This document shows positions 35,663-43,719 of a DNA stretch of 64,000 nucleotides, in pieces. The stretch is from NCBI GenBank assembly GCA_964648505.1, contig CAZYMI010000003.1, positions 62,001 through 126,000 on the forward strand, given 5' to 3'. The translations under genes were made by a program, and so were the position numbers. The notes under the pieces were generated by a model. It was not told the DNA's origin. It was given only the letters and a program-made list of their open reading frames with translations, and searched no databases. This DNA is from CAZYMI01 sp964648505. GTDB taxonomy: Bacteria; Pseudomonadota; Alphaproteobacteria; Micavibrionales; Micavibrionaceae. The stretch's first letter is position 1, and every line of letters starts with the position of its first letter.

Positions 35663-36558
35663 TTAAAGATTTTTGAAAAAGAATGACACCCAAATTGATA
35701 GAATCTTTTTAAAATAAACAATAGAAAATATTGAGGAGATATCATGAAACTTTTTTTATAAAACTCAATTTTATCTCTCGGATATTTTAAAAAATGAGTT
35801 ACACTAAAATACCATTGAGCAAAAATCTTTGCTTTTTCGTTAGAAGAAATGCTCGATTCAGGATGATCAATATACTGATAACAAAATCTCATCACCTCTT
35901 TGGCCATGTCCGCCCCCTTGGAGAGGGCACTTTCTGATTTTCCATGCACCCGATGGGTGGCAGTAAATAAAGGCAAATGTACCATTCCATCGAGAGCTGC
36001 GAATTTAAATGTCATATCAAGATCGCCCGTATATTTTAAACTTTGATCCCTTAACCCTATCACATCAAAAGCAGCTTTTTTGAAAAATACCCCAGGACCT
36101 ATTGTTACTGAAACATCTTTGAGCATGTTTCCAAGATTATATTCAGGCAATTTATGTTCTTTTATAACTCTTCCATGTGTATCAATCTCGACCCAATCTG
36201 GATAAACCATAAGCTTATCTGGATTATCAACCAAGGCTTTTACTGAAAGCTCTACAGCATCGTTTGTAAAAAAAGGGTCATCTGAATTAAGCACACAGAT
36301 AATATCGCCTGCTGCAAGTTTGAAACCTTTATTAACCGTTGCCGTTTCACCTATATTGTCATGATAGTAATAAACGAACTTATCTTTATATTTCTCAATG
36401 ACTTTTTTTGTATTATCTTTTGAACCATCATCAAGAATAATATACTCAATATTGGAATATGTTTGTGCAAGAACACTATCGATTGTCTCACATATATAGT
36501 CTTCGCGGTTATATGTCGGCGTTATAATTGTGACACGCGGTGTTTCTGGTGTTTTCAT
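35659..36558 (-). CDS. Glycosyltransferase family 2 protein
   Basis: The 299-residue protein has the GT-A fold start PRVTIITPTYNREDYI (residues 7-22), the nucleotide-binding LDDGSKD and the metal-binding LNSDDP. This places it in the large GT2 group of inverting sugar transferases. No membrane helices are seen. It shares a four-base overlap with the GT4 gene downstream. Product and acceptor cannot be predicted; surface polysaccharide is the likely destination. Confidence 0.85.
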   Translation of the reverse strand: MKTPETPRVTIITPTYNREDYICETIDSVLAQTYSNIEYIILDDGSKDNTKKVIEKYKDKFVYYYHDNIGETATVNKGFKLAAGDIICVLNSDDPFFTNDAVELSVKALVDNPDKLMVYPDWVEIDTHGRVIKEHKLPEYNLGNMLKDVSVTIGPGVFFKKAAFDVIGLRDQSLKYTGDLDMTFKFAALDGMVHLPLFTATHRVHGKSESALSKGADMAKEVMRFCYQYIDHPESSISSNEKAKIFAQWYFSVTHFLKYPRDKIEFYKKSFMISPQYFLLFILKRFYQFGCHSFSKIFK

Positions 36559-36858
36559 TCAAATTTTCCAAAGTAACTTTTAAAAACGAACCTGTGCCTA
36601 AAAATAAACATTATTACATTCTTCTAAAGCTTAGTTTACTTTTTGGCTCCTACTTCTATAAGTCTAAGCAACACGCTATTATATTAGAATAATAGTTGTC
36701 ATAATAAAATAATTTATTAAAACTGTAACCTATTGGCTGATACTTGAGTACTATAACCAGCATTTAAATCTAATTATAAACAAGTTTTTATATTGAATAA
36801 AACTATGTTTACAGACTAAAGTGCTTTCGCTTATCTTCATTTTGAAAGGACACCTTTT
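36559..36858. other. 300-base AT-rich divergent intergenic region
   Basis: This stretch separates the minus-strand GT2 gene from the plus-strand YHS gene. It is strongly AT-rich and holds no reading frame with a plausible start and ribosome-binding site, no tRNA and no clear terminator. GAAAGGA at 36844-36850 is the ribosome-binding site of the YHS gene. It presumably contains divergent promoters, but several AT-rich hexamers are possible and none stands out. Confidence 0.6.
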
Positions 36859-37326
36859 ATGAAACTTCAGTTTGCCCACATCGCTTTTGCTGTCTTTGCA
36901 ATGGCCCTGCCATTTTTCTTATCTTCTTCTGCGCATGCAGCAAATTCCCCTATTTATACCGGCACTTTTAGCAGTAATGCTGTGGGTGGTTACGATACTG
37001 TTTCTTATTTTGCTGGTGGCAAACCCGTTAGAGGCAGCTCAAAATTCAAAACAGAGTATAAGGGCGCAACATGGCTTTTCAGCAATCAGGAAAATCTTGA
37101 TCTTTTTAAAGCTAACCCTGAGAAATACGCACCACAATATGGCGGATATTGCGCTTATGCAGTAGGCGAAAAAAATGCTCTCGTGTCATCTGACCCGTTG
37201 GCTTACACCATTGATGGTGGAAAACTTTATCTTAATTATGATAAAGATATTCAAAATACATGGCTTCAAGATAAAGATGCCTACATCAACAAAGCTAATG
37301 CTAACTGGCCGGGCCTTGTAAAATAA
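36859..37326 (+). CDS. Exported YHS-domain protein
   Basis: The 155-residue protein has a Sec signal peptide (hydrophobic core to about residue 24, cleavage likely after AHA at residue 28). A single YHS domain follows: VGGYDTVSYFAGGKPVRGSS through FSNQENLDLFKANPEKYAPQYGGYC. YHS domains are small, suspected metal-binding modules found in copper and heavy-metal transporters; free periplasmic versions have no settled function. The good GAAAGGA ribosome-binding site and strong terminator show an independently expressed gene. Confidence 0.85.
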   Translation: MKLQFAHIAFAVFAMALPFFLSSSAHAANSPIYTGTFSSNAVGGYDTVSYFAGGKPVRGSSKFKTEYKGATWLFSNQENLDLFKANPEKYAPQYGGYCAYAVGEKNALVSSDPLAYTIDGGKLYLNYDKDIQNTWLQDKDAYINKANANWPGLVK

Positions 37327-37339
37327 GATCGTCATGCCG

Positions 37340-37373
37340 GGCTGGCCCAAAACTAAGGGCCAGCCTTCTATTT
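37340..37373 (+). terminator. Rho-independent terminator after the YHS gene
   Basis: A nine-base-pair GC-rich stem (GGCTGGCCC at 37340-37348 with GGGCCAGCC at 37357-37365) has an eight-base loop and is followed by TTCTATTT. It lies 14 bases after the stop codon. Confidence 0.82.
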
Positions 37374-37399
37374 CCGACCCATAACAAACGAGACAAAAA

Positions 37400-37939
37400 A
37401 TGCAAGACCAGATGAAAATGACGGATCAAGATATGAACAAATCAGCATCCACAGGTGAAACCTGCGTTTACAAGCAGATCAGAAAGTTTGATAAAATTGC
37501 AGCCGCTTTATCGGTTTATATCGCTATCGTTTTTGTTCAGTCTTTATTTTATAAATTTTCTGATGCGCCAGAAACTCAGTATATTTTTGCAACGTTGGAC
37601 TCTTGGGCTGCCGGTTTTCTAACTGATGGTCTTTTCGTCCCGGGCGGTATTTTTAGTGCTAAAGTAATTGGAAGCTTAGAGCTTATTTCTTCTTTAAGCC
37701 TCATAGCTGCGCTTATCTCTGGCCGTGTTATTTTGCGTGTTTTTGGTGCGGCTGTTGCGCTTGCTATAATTTCGGGTGCTATTTTCTTTCACCTGTTCAC
37801 GCCCCTTGGAGTTGAAGTACAAGGCGATGGCGGATTGTTATTTGCCCTTGCTTGTGGTGTCTGGATCAGCGCTGCTATTTTATTATATAGAGAACGCACC
37901 TACATCCTTGACGTGTTGACTCCTTCGCCTAAAAAATAA
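37400..37939 (+). CDS. DoxX-like integral membrane protein
   Basis: The 179-residue protein has a polar N-terminus of about 30 residues, then four hydrophobic helices. The first is followed by SLFYKFSDAPETQYIFATL, which is typical of DoxX/DoxD-like proteins. DoxX relatives serve in quinone-linked redox reactions or membrane stress responses, but this member's role is unknown. ATGs at 37412 and 37433 are possible later starts; nothing decides between them. It is separated from the YHS gene by the terminator, so it likely has its own promoter. Confidence 0.7.
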   Translation: MQDQMKMTDQDMNKSASTGETCVYKQIRKFDKIAAALSVYIAIVFVQSLFYKFSDAPETQYIFATLDSWAAGFLTDGLFVPGGIFSAKVIGSLELISSLSLIAALISGRVILRVFGAAVALAIISGAIFFHLFTPLGVEVQGDGGLLFALACGVWISAAILLYRERTYILDVLTPSPKK

Positions 37940-38033
37940 GCGTTATAAACAAATGTTACAAATATTTGTTTATTCATAGTAACAGTTAATAAATTTGTTT
38001 TAATATTTATTGGGCCTTGTGCCTGGCCTTAAT

Positions 38034-38618
38034 ATGGATTTTAGTTTTTTAAGCAACCTGAACTGGTTTGACCCAATGACCTATTGGGTCCTATCCCCTA
38101 TCATGCTAGCGCTAGCCCTTGGCGCGTTTAGTTTATTATTTGAAGATATTGCCTTATTTATTGGTATAGCCGTCATACATCATGACCCTGTTCTGATACT
38201 ACCGGTTTTTATAGGACTTTACGGCGGAATTGTTTCGGGTGACTTACTTTTATATGGCACAGGCCGATGGCTCAATCGTCTGGTTCTTGTAAAGAATTTG
38301 ATACAAAAACCTTCTGTTACAAACGCTGTTACAAATTTGCGCCGCCGCTTATGGCCTATGATTTTAATTTCACGCGCTATCCCCGCTTCTCGTTTACCCA
38401 CGTTTTTAGCTGCGGGGCTGATGCGTGTCTCCATGATCTCTTTCAGCCTTGTCATCCTGACATCAGTAGCTTTATGGACCGCTTTTATTTTATTTGGTGG
38501 GGCTAGCTTGCTCCATTTTGTTGAAACAAAATTGAATATTTCTCCGTTTTGGTTATTATTACCCCTTATATTTTTTCTTTTACGTCCTTTTATCAGCTTT
38601 TTGCCGCGTAAAGTATAA
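38034..38618 (+). CDS. DedA-like (VTT-domain) membrane protein
   Basis: From the ATG at 38034 the protein has 194 residues, with four or five hydrophobic helices. It shows the VTT/DedA pattern FEDIALFIGIAVIHH, GIVSGDLLLYGTGRW and SRAIPASRLPTFLAAG, with the conserved reentrant-loop arginines. DedA proteins move lipid carriers or phospholipids across the inner membrane. An in-frame TTG at 38010 is the only upstream alternative. Its stop overlaps the ATG of the ATP-grasp gene by one base (TAATG), implying coupled translation and a shared task. Confidence 0.78.
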   Translation: MDFSFLSNLNWFDPMTYWVLSPIMLALALGAFSLLFEDIALFIGIAVIHHDPVLILPVFIGLYGGIVSGDLLLYGTGRWLNRLVLVKNLIQKPSVTNAVTNLRRRLWPMILISRAIPASRLPTFLAAGLMRVSMISFSLVILTSVALWTAFILFGGASLLHFVETKLNISPFWLLLPLIFFLLRPFISFLPRKV

Positions 38619-39781
38619 TGTCTGAATCAAGCACCTCATCAATCGAAAATTCTATACCCGTGTCGGCAACAACAACCGATCGGCCTTACCGTCCGGCCAA
38701 TCTTCCGCCCCTGGTTATGGGTGACCAACCTCTCAGCTTCTTTGAATTCTGGCCTACTTATATTTTTTATGCCCCTGTTTCTGTATGTATTTTATTTTTC
38801 AGCCTTCGTTATGGAGGGCTGACTTTACCCACTTATTCAAATCCAAGTTTTACGGCTGGCGGCTTTTGTGGTGAATCAAAAGCACAAATTCTATCCATGG
38901 CTAGCACCTATATTGGGGATTTAATTTCGCCTTTCATAAAATTTAATGTAAGCACCGATTCATCAGAACAAGAAACACAAAAAGCCACACAGGAAATGGA
39001 GAGGGCAGGGGTGTTTTTTCCGGTTGTTGCAAAGCCTGATATGGGATGCCGGGGCGCTGGTGTGCAGCCTATTTATACAAAAGACCATCTTACAAACTAC
39101 TTAAAAACCTTTCCTATGGGTGCAGACGTCATTTTACAAAACATGGTTTCTTGCGAAGGGGAAGCTGGTGTTTTTTATGTGCGTGAGCCGGGTCAGCAAA
39201 ATGGCCGCATTTTGTCACTCACGCTCAAATATTTCCCTTATGTCACTGGCAATGGCACATCGAGCTTACAAGATCTGATTAAAAATGACCCACGCGCAGG
39301 TCAATTGCCTCAAATTTATTTAAAAAGATTCTCACAACAATTAAATACCGTACCCAAAAGTGGTGAAAGAGTTCGGCTGGCCTTCGCGGGAAATCACTCA
39401 AAAGGAACCATTTTCCGCAATGGAAATGATAATATTACGCCAGAAATGGAAAAAATGTTTGATACCATATCAAAGAAAATTCCAAATTTTTATTTTGGCC
39501 GTTACGATATTCGTTTTGATGATTTTGAGAGAATTCAAAAAGGATACCCCGAGTTTAAAATCATAGAAATTAATGGTGCTGGAGCAGAAGTGACGCACAT
39601 CTGGGATAGTCGAACATCCTTGATGCATGCTTGGCGCGATGTCATTGCGCAGTATAATTTACTGTGGAAAATTGGCGCAGCAAACAAAGCACTCGGCTTT
39701 AAAGGTCTTAATATAAAAGGCTTGTGGCAAGCCTACAGGAACGAGAAATCATTAACAAAAGTCTATCCACAAACGCATTAA
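38618..39781 (+). CDS. Membrane-anchored ATP-grasp family protein
   Basis: The 387-residue protein has a hydrophobic segment at about residues 44-66. A D-alanine-D-alanine-ligase-like ATP-grasp domain follows: PVVAKPDMGCRGAGVQPI with the ATP-binding lysine (near 135), and the metal-binding IIEINGAGAEVTHIWD near residue 315. ATP-grasp enzymes join a carboxylate to an amine or thiol through an acyl-phosphate. The substrate is unknown. Coupling to a DedA-like gene suggests that a membrane lipid or envelope precursor is modified. Confidence 0.75.
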   Translation: MSESSTSSIENSIPVSATTTDRPYRPANLPPLVMGDQPLSFFEFWPTYIFYAPVSVCILFFSLRYGGLTLPTYSNPSFTAGGFCGESKAQILSMASTYIGDLISPFIKFNVSTDSSEQETQKATQEMERAGVFFPVVAKPDMGCRGAGVQPIYTKDHLTNYLKTFPMGADVILQNMVSCEGEAGVFYVREPGQQNGRILSLTLKYFPYVTGNGTSSLQDLIKNDPRAGQLPQIYLKRFSQQLNTVPKSGERVRLAFAGNHSKGTIFRNGNDNITPEMEKMFDTISKKIPNFYFGRYDIRFDDFERIQKGYPEFKIIEINGAGAEVTHIWDSRTSLMHAWRDVIAQYNLLWKIGAANKALGFKGLNIKGLWQAYRNEKSLTKVYPQTH

Positions 39782-39818
39782 ACTAAAAATATCTATTCAA
39801 TAATACCGGAGAAAAACC

Positions 39819-40400
39819 ATGCAAAATACAGCCGCAGCCCTTGCTGAAAACATAAAGACTGCTTACCAACAAGATGATCAGCCACCCTTATTTTGCGCCC
39901 TAAACACCGTGCAGTCAGAAATTTCATTAGCGCTTAGTGGCCTAACACCGGAAGACTATTGTTCAACAGCCCATGGCAGCTCAATTGGCGCACATATCAG
40001 ACATCTTTTAGAATTTATTCAAGCACTTGTACATGGTACGCAAAATGGTGTTATTGATTATGAGGCACGCAAGCGCAATCCACTTTATGAACAAAGCCCA
40101 ATTGCAGCTTTACAAGAACTTGAGAATACAATTTCAACTTTAAAAAATATTCTCAGCTCAACAGACCATTCATTATCTTATACATTGCGCGAAACACCTT
40201 CAATTAATTCATGTAAAATGAATTTTACAACCAGCCTTGGTCGGGAAGCACTCTTTGTTATAGAGCATGCCACGCATCATATTGCGCTTGTACGTATGCT
40301 TCTAGAGCAACAGGGCAAAAAACCGTCTGGTGATATTGGTGTTTCGGTTGCAACTTATATGTATCGCCAAAAAACTGAAACTTCATCGGCAGCTTCATAA
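39819..40400 (+). CDS. DinB-like four-helix metal-binding protein
   Basis: The 193-residue alpha-helical protein has histidines arranged as in the DinB/YfiT fold: GSSIGAHIRHLLEF near residues 49-62 and HATHHIALVRM near 150. These would make a three-histidine metal site. DinB-superfamily proteins include thiol-dependent transferases and stress proteins. The start has GGAG seven bases upstream. The NRDE gene begins three bases after its stop, so the two are cotranscribed. No precise function can be given. Confidence 0.75.
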   Translation: MQNTAAALAENIKTAYQQDDQPPLFCALNTVQSEISLALSGLTPEDYCSTAHGSSIGAHIRHLLEFIQALVHGTQNGVIDYEARKRNPLYEQSPIAALQELENTISTLKNILSSTDHSLSYTLRETPSINSCKMNFTTSLGREALFVIEHATHHIALVRMLLEQQGKKPSGDIGVSVATYMYRQKTETSSAAS

Positions 40401-40403
40401 ACA

Positions 40404-41108
40404 ATGTGTACGCTGACAATACAGCGCAGTGAAAAAAATACCTTGATTACCATGAATCGTGATGAGCGTTCTGGCCGCAAAGCTGAATCTCCACCTGCAA
40501 ACTGGAATAATTTTGATATTCTTGCGCCAAAAGATGAGGAAGGTGGCGGCACCTGGATCGGCATTAGGTTTGATAATCATTGGGCCTGCCTTCTTAATCA
40601 TTACACTGTGAAACCTTCTGAAGGTATTAAATCACTCATATCACGCGGCATGATAATACCTTTTCTTCTCACACAAAATGACCCACTGAAAGCCATACAA
40701 GAAATGGATTTAACCTCTTTTGCAGGTTTTCGCCTTGTGGTTGGATATCATAACAATATCATTCATGTAAGTTGGGATTGCAAAACACTGACGCATCACA
40801 GTGTTCCGCAAACGGAATGGATGATGGTTAGTTCATCATCCTGGGAAGAACAAGATGTGCTTGCTTATAGACAGATGATTTATGAACGCTGGCTAGGACA
40901 AGGCGCATCTTTCAGTTCCTTTCAATCCATGCAAACTGTGCCAAGCTTCCATCTTCATCAAGAAAAAGGGAAAGAGGCCTACGGTGTTTGGGTCAAAAGA
41001 CCTGCAACACACACAACCAGCATAACCCAAATTACCCTTCCTGCAGTCGGAAAAAACCGCATGAATTACTGGCCTGCTTATAACATACCTGTTGTTTGCG
41101 CCGCATGA
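40404..41108 (+). CDS. NRDE-family protein (TANGO2 homologue)
   Basis: The 234-residue protein starts Met-Cys, with the family motif MNRDER at residues 17-22 and GGGTWIGIRFDNHWACLLN following. TANGO2/NRDE proteins have an Ntn-hydrolase-like fold whose Cys2 may become the N-terminal nucleophile. Animal and bacterial members (HRG-9/TANGO2, Shewanella HtpA) are reported to help heme reach its users. That is noteworthy here because a complete heme operon ends about 6 kb upstream. It is coupled to the DinB-like gene by a three-base gap. Confidence 0.85.
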   Translation: MCTLTIQRSEKNTLITMNRDERSGRKAESPPANWNNFDILAPKDEEGGGTWIGIRFDNHWACLLNHYTVKPSEGIKSLISRGMIIPFLLTQNDPLKAIQEMDLTSFAGFRLVVGYHNNIIHVSWDCKTLTHHSVPQTEWMMVSSSSWEEQDVLAYRQMIYERWLGQGASFSSFQSMQTVPSFHLHQEKGKEAYGVWVKRPATHTTSITQITLPAVGKNRMNYWPAYNIPVVCAA

Positions 41109-41137
41109 TTAATTTTCAAATACAGAGATCAAGAATC

Positions 41138-41995
41138 ATGAAAATTTTACGCCCTACCCTGCTTACTTTAATGACAGGGTATCTGATTGGATGCGAACCA
41201 CCTTTTAGTACGGCCCGTAACAACGACCCTCTGACCAATTCAAAATGCAAGAATTTTCACTATGTATCAGCTGAACAGCGCAAATTAGGAGGCGTTTATT
41301 GCCCGGCGCTAAAATCGGGGAAAGAAAATAAAGTAAATACAATTGTTTTTTTACACGGCGCTCCGGGAAACTGGAAAGCCTGGAAGCGCTATCTTGATGA
41401 TACTGATTTGTCAGGCAGTTATAACCTGGTTGCAGTAAATCGCCCGGGCTATGACACTTCAGAAAATGGTAAACCAGAAATAAGCCTTGCCGTACAATCA
41501 AGGTTGATACGCGAAGCTGTGCAAACACAAATAGGCCCAGAAAAACGTTATATTGTTGTAGGACATTCCTTTGGCGGGCCTGTAGCTGTTCAAATGGCCA
41601 TTGATGATAAAAAATCAATCGCGGGACTTCTTTTGCTTGCCCCTTCAATTGATCCTGATCTGGAGAAGATAATGTGGTACCAACGGCTTGCAAACTTTTG
41701 CGCCGTACGATGGATACTACCTTCCGAGATTGATGTTACAAATCGGGAAATTATTCCCCTTAAAAGCCAGCTGGAACAGCAAAAAGATAAGCTTAAAACC
41801 ATCGACTTGCCGGTTATTGTGCTTCAAGGTGATCAAGATGGGCTGGTCCCTCCAAAAAACGCAGACTACGCTAAGCGCATGATGACAAATGCTAAAACAG
41901 ATATTGTTATGCTAGAAGGGCGCAACCACTTCCTGCCTTGGCTAGAATACGACCTTGTTAAAAAGAAGATTGTTGATCTCTTACAAGACTTATAA
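41138..41995 (+). CDS. Lipoprotein alpha/beta-hydrolase
   Basis: From the ATG at 41138 the 285-residue protein has a lipoprotein signal ending LIGC (Cys at residue 19), so it is probably tethered in the envelope. The alpha/beta-hydrolase fold shows FLHGAPGNWKAW (oxyanion region), nucleophile VGHSFGG, catalytic Asp in GDQDGLVPP and His in GRNHFLPW. An esterase or thioesterase activity is likely; the substrate is unknown. An upstream ATG at 41096 overlaps the NRDE gene and would spoil the signal peptide. Confidence 0.82.
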   Translation: MKILRPTLLTLMTGYLIGCEPPFSTARNNDPLTNSKCKNFHYVSAEQRKLGGVYCPALKSGKENKVNTIVFLHGAPGNWKAWKRYLDDTDLSGSYNLVAVNRPGYDTSENGKPEISLAVQSRLIREAVQTQIGPEKRYIVVGHSFGGPVAVQMAIDDKKSIAGLLLLAPSIDPDLEKIMWYQRLANFCAVRWILPSEIDVTNREIIPLKSQLEQQKDKLKTIDLPVIVLQGDQDGLVPPKNADYAKRMMTNAKTDIVMLEGRNHFLPWLEYDLVKKKIVDLLQDL

Positions 41996-42138
41996 TAATC
42001 AAATCCTTATTTTAATAAATAAAATTGATAACATTGTCATTTTTTAGTTGTAATCCATTTTATGAGTATAAAAGGGTCGTAGAATAAGCTATAAATTGAT
42101 GTTGTTAGCACTTTTAATTTTCAGGCGATGATTGAGAA

Positions 42139-42555
42139 ATAAAAAATACCATTCTTGTTATAGATGATGATTCTTTGACATACAGAATCCTTGATATCGC
42201 ACTAGATAAAAATGAATTCAAAGTAGTGGAATGTACAAAAGGAAAAGATGCCGTAGCGCTCTGTGTTTCTTTAAAGCCTGATATTCTGCTTCTCAGCATG
42301 CAAATTCCAGACATGAGCGGAAAAGACATTATTACATCAATAAAAGATTGGTCTCAGGTCCCTATTATTATCGTAACAGAGCAAGATAGTAATAAAGAAG
42401 TAATTGATGGTTTAAATATGGGGGCTGATGATTATGTGTTCAAGCCTTTCAATACAGATGTCTTACGTGCGCGTATCAATGTATCTTTAAGAAAATCTGC
42501 GGTACTAGAAGCAGGTGAACCAGAGCTTAACTTACCCTTGTATTATTGTATGTAA
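42139..42555 (+). pseudogene. Broken KdpE/OmpR-type response-regulator receiver
   Basis: The frame encodes one receiver domain (ILVIDDDS at the start, IIIVTEQD, then GADDYVFKPF). It has three defects. No ATG, GTG or TTG precedes the beta-1 strand in frame: the frame opens after a TGA at 42133, and a nearby ATG at 42128 is out of frame and hits TAA after four codons. The phosphoacceptor Asp is Ser in LLLSMQIPDM (codon 42295-42297). No DNA-binding domain follows; the frame runs into the antisense of the LpxR fragment and stops. Decay is the simplest explanation. A TTG at 42175 would lose the acidic pocket. Confidence 0.7.
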
Positions 42556-42763
42556 AAGCAACACCTGCGTTTGCATCGTATACAAAGGGTTTCTTTTCTA
42601 CGCTATAGCTTTTTGCAAAACTGTTTCCATCGAGAAAAATATCATGCGCAACTGCACGGGCTTCAATCCCTGAAAATAACGACCAGCCCCATTTATCTCT
42701 CTGAATTTCATAGACGCCCGTACCTGGCATCGCTGGCTTTACACGAAGAGGGCTATATGAACT
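42527..42763 (-). pseudogene. C-terminal fragment of an LpxR-type (DUF2219) lipid A deacylase
   Basis: This open stretch of about 78 codons resembles the C-terminal part of outer-membrane lipid A 3'-O-deacylases: PAMPGTGVYEIQRDKWGW, SLFSGIEARAVAHDIFLDG, VEKKPFVYDANAG and AFTYNNTRVS. A stop (TAG) precedes it at 42764-42766, the final beta-strand is absent, and no signal peptide or catalytic N-terminal part is present. It overlaps the end of the receiver frame tail to tail, marking a rearrangement junction near 42525-42555. Confidence 0.68.
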
Positions 42764-42818
42764 CTATAAGCCCTCATATCAAAATCATTTTTGAATGAAT
42801 TTTGCTATTCGTTTTCTA

Positions 42819-42980
42819 TCACTTATCAAGATCAATTTGTTTTTTGCTTGTAACTGCCCCAACGCCTGCGCCAATGCCGCCGCCGCTTAAAGCGCGCTCA
42901 CCTCTAGTATCACCGCACGCAGATAGAGGGCTTATCAGAACAGCCATAATTATCGAAAGAATTACTTTATAGTTCTTCAT
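42819..42980 (-). CDS. Small glycine-rich lipoprotein
   Basis: The 53-residue product has a classic lipoprotein signal peptide: Met-Lys start, hydrophobic core, lipobox LSAC with Cys22. A short mature part has a glycine-zipper-like run SGGGIGAGVGA. AGGAG lies eight bases upstream of the ATG, so it appears expressed. Such small lipoproteins with one glycine-rich hydrophobic segment are common in proteobacterial envelopes but lack a defined function. It lies alone between the LpxR fragment and the GNAT gene on the same strand. Confidence 0.75.
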   Translation of the reverse strand: MKNYKVILSIIMAVLISPLSACGDTRGERALSGGGIGAGVGAVTSKKQIDLDK

Positions 42981-43095
42981 CTTAAAACTCCTTTTTATAA
43001 ACAGCTAACGCATAGCGGTCTATAAAAGTTCATCAATTTATGACTGAAGTTTTTATAATCTCTGTGTTCGTTTATTTAATTTAGACCTTGGGCCT

Positions 43096-43566
43096 TTAAG
43101 AAATTGCTTTTCGAAAAATAATTTTATCCTCGCCTGCTTTATAAAACTCACGAATTCGAGCTTCCTGATCATAGCCTAGCTTGTTATAAAAATTCCTTGC
43201 TTTCATAAGATTGGGAAGACTTGAGGTTTCAACGAGCAATACACGTACATCATCATGCGCCAGTGTTTCTTCAATATATCGCATCATCTTGCTACCTACT
43301 TCACTGCGTTGGTAATCAAGATGAACTCCAATAAAATAAACATTCCACGTACCATCAGCAAATTGCTCTGGCGCATAATAAGCAGTGCCTATAATTGCTT
43401 CACCTTCTTGAAAAACAATCCATTTTGGGCTCTCTCCAAGCTGCCCTTGTGCCCAGCCTTTGAAAAGATCTTCAACAGATTGTATTTCTTCAGATTCAAA
43501 AAGCCCGATCACACCAGCTAGGGATAAAATTTTATTTTGATCTTCCTTAAGAGCGGCTCTTATCAT
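43096..43566 (-). CDS. GNAT-family N-acetyltransferase
   Basis: The protein (about 156 residues) has the GNAT fold: an IRAALKEDQNKI N-terminal strand-helix, the GTAYYAPEQFADGTWNVYFIGVH beta-sheet core read in two parts, and the acetyl-CoA loop QRSEVGSKMMRYIE. The C-terminal ARNFYNKLGYDQEARIREFY is typical. The acceptor is unknown. The frame runs back into tRNA-Ser, so the start must be inside: ATG 43566 (GGATAG upstream) or ATG 43578. It lies 24-36 bases downstream of the tRNA on the same strand and may share its promoter. Confidence 0.83.
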   Translation of the reverse strand: MIRAALKEDQNKILSLAGVIGLFESEEIQSVEDLFKGWAQGQLGESPKWIVFQEGEAIIGTAYYAPEQFADGTWNVYFIGVHLDYQRSEVGSKMMRYIEETLAHDDVRVLLVETSSLPNLMKARNFYNKLGYDQEARIREFYKAGEDKIIFRKAIS

Positions 43567-43601
43567 TATTCTATCCATAAAATTTAGAAGAAATATATTA
43601 A

Positions 43602-43691
43602 TGGCGGACAGGGCGGGATTCGAACCCGCGATAGGGGTTAACCTATACACACTTTCCAGGCGTGCGCCTTCAACCGCTCGGCCACCTGTCC
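43602..43691 (-). tRNA. tRNA-Ser (anticodon GGA)
   Basis: Read on the minus strand, the gene starts GGACAGGTGGCCGAGCGG and has the long variable arm of class II tRNAs. The anticodon loop contains GGA, the T-loop is GGTTCGAATCC, and the acceptor pairs GGACAGG with CCTGTCC. CCA is encoded at the 3' end. The 90 bases including CCA fit tRNA-Ser. A possible -10 element, TGTAAT at 43704-43699, ends about seven bases before the first tRNA base; no good -35 is seen because the hairpin repeats lie there. Confidence 0.96.
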
Positions 43692-43719
43692 ATATTCAAT
43701 TACAAGAAACCGCTTTTTG

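Noticed and set aside
41205..41693. 162-codon frame antisense to the lipoprotein hydrolase
   Set aside because: No family resemblance; the sense frame has a full catalytic triad and lipobox.
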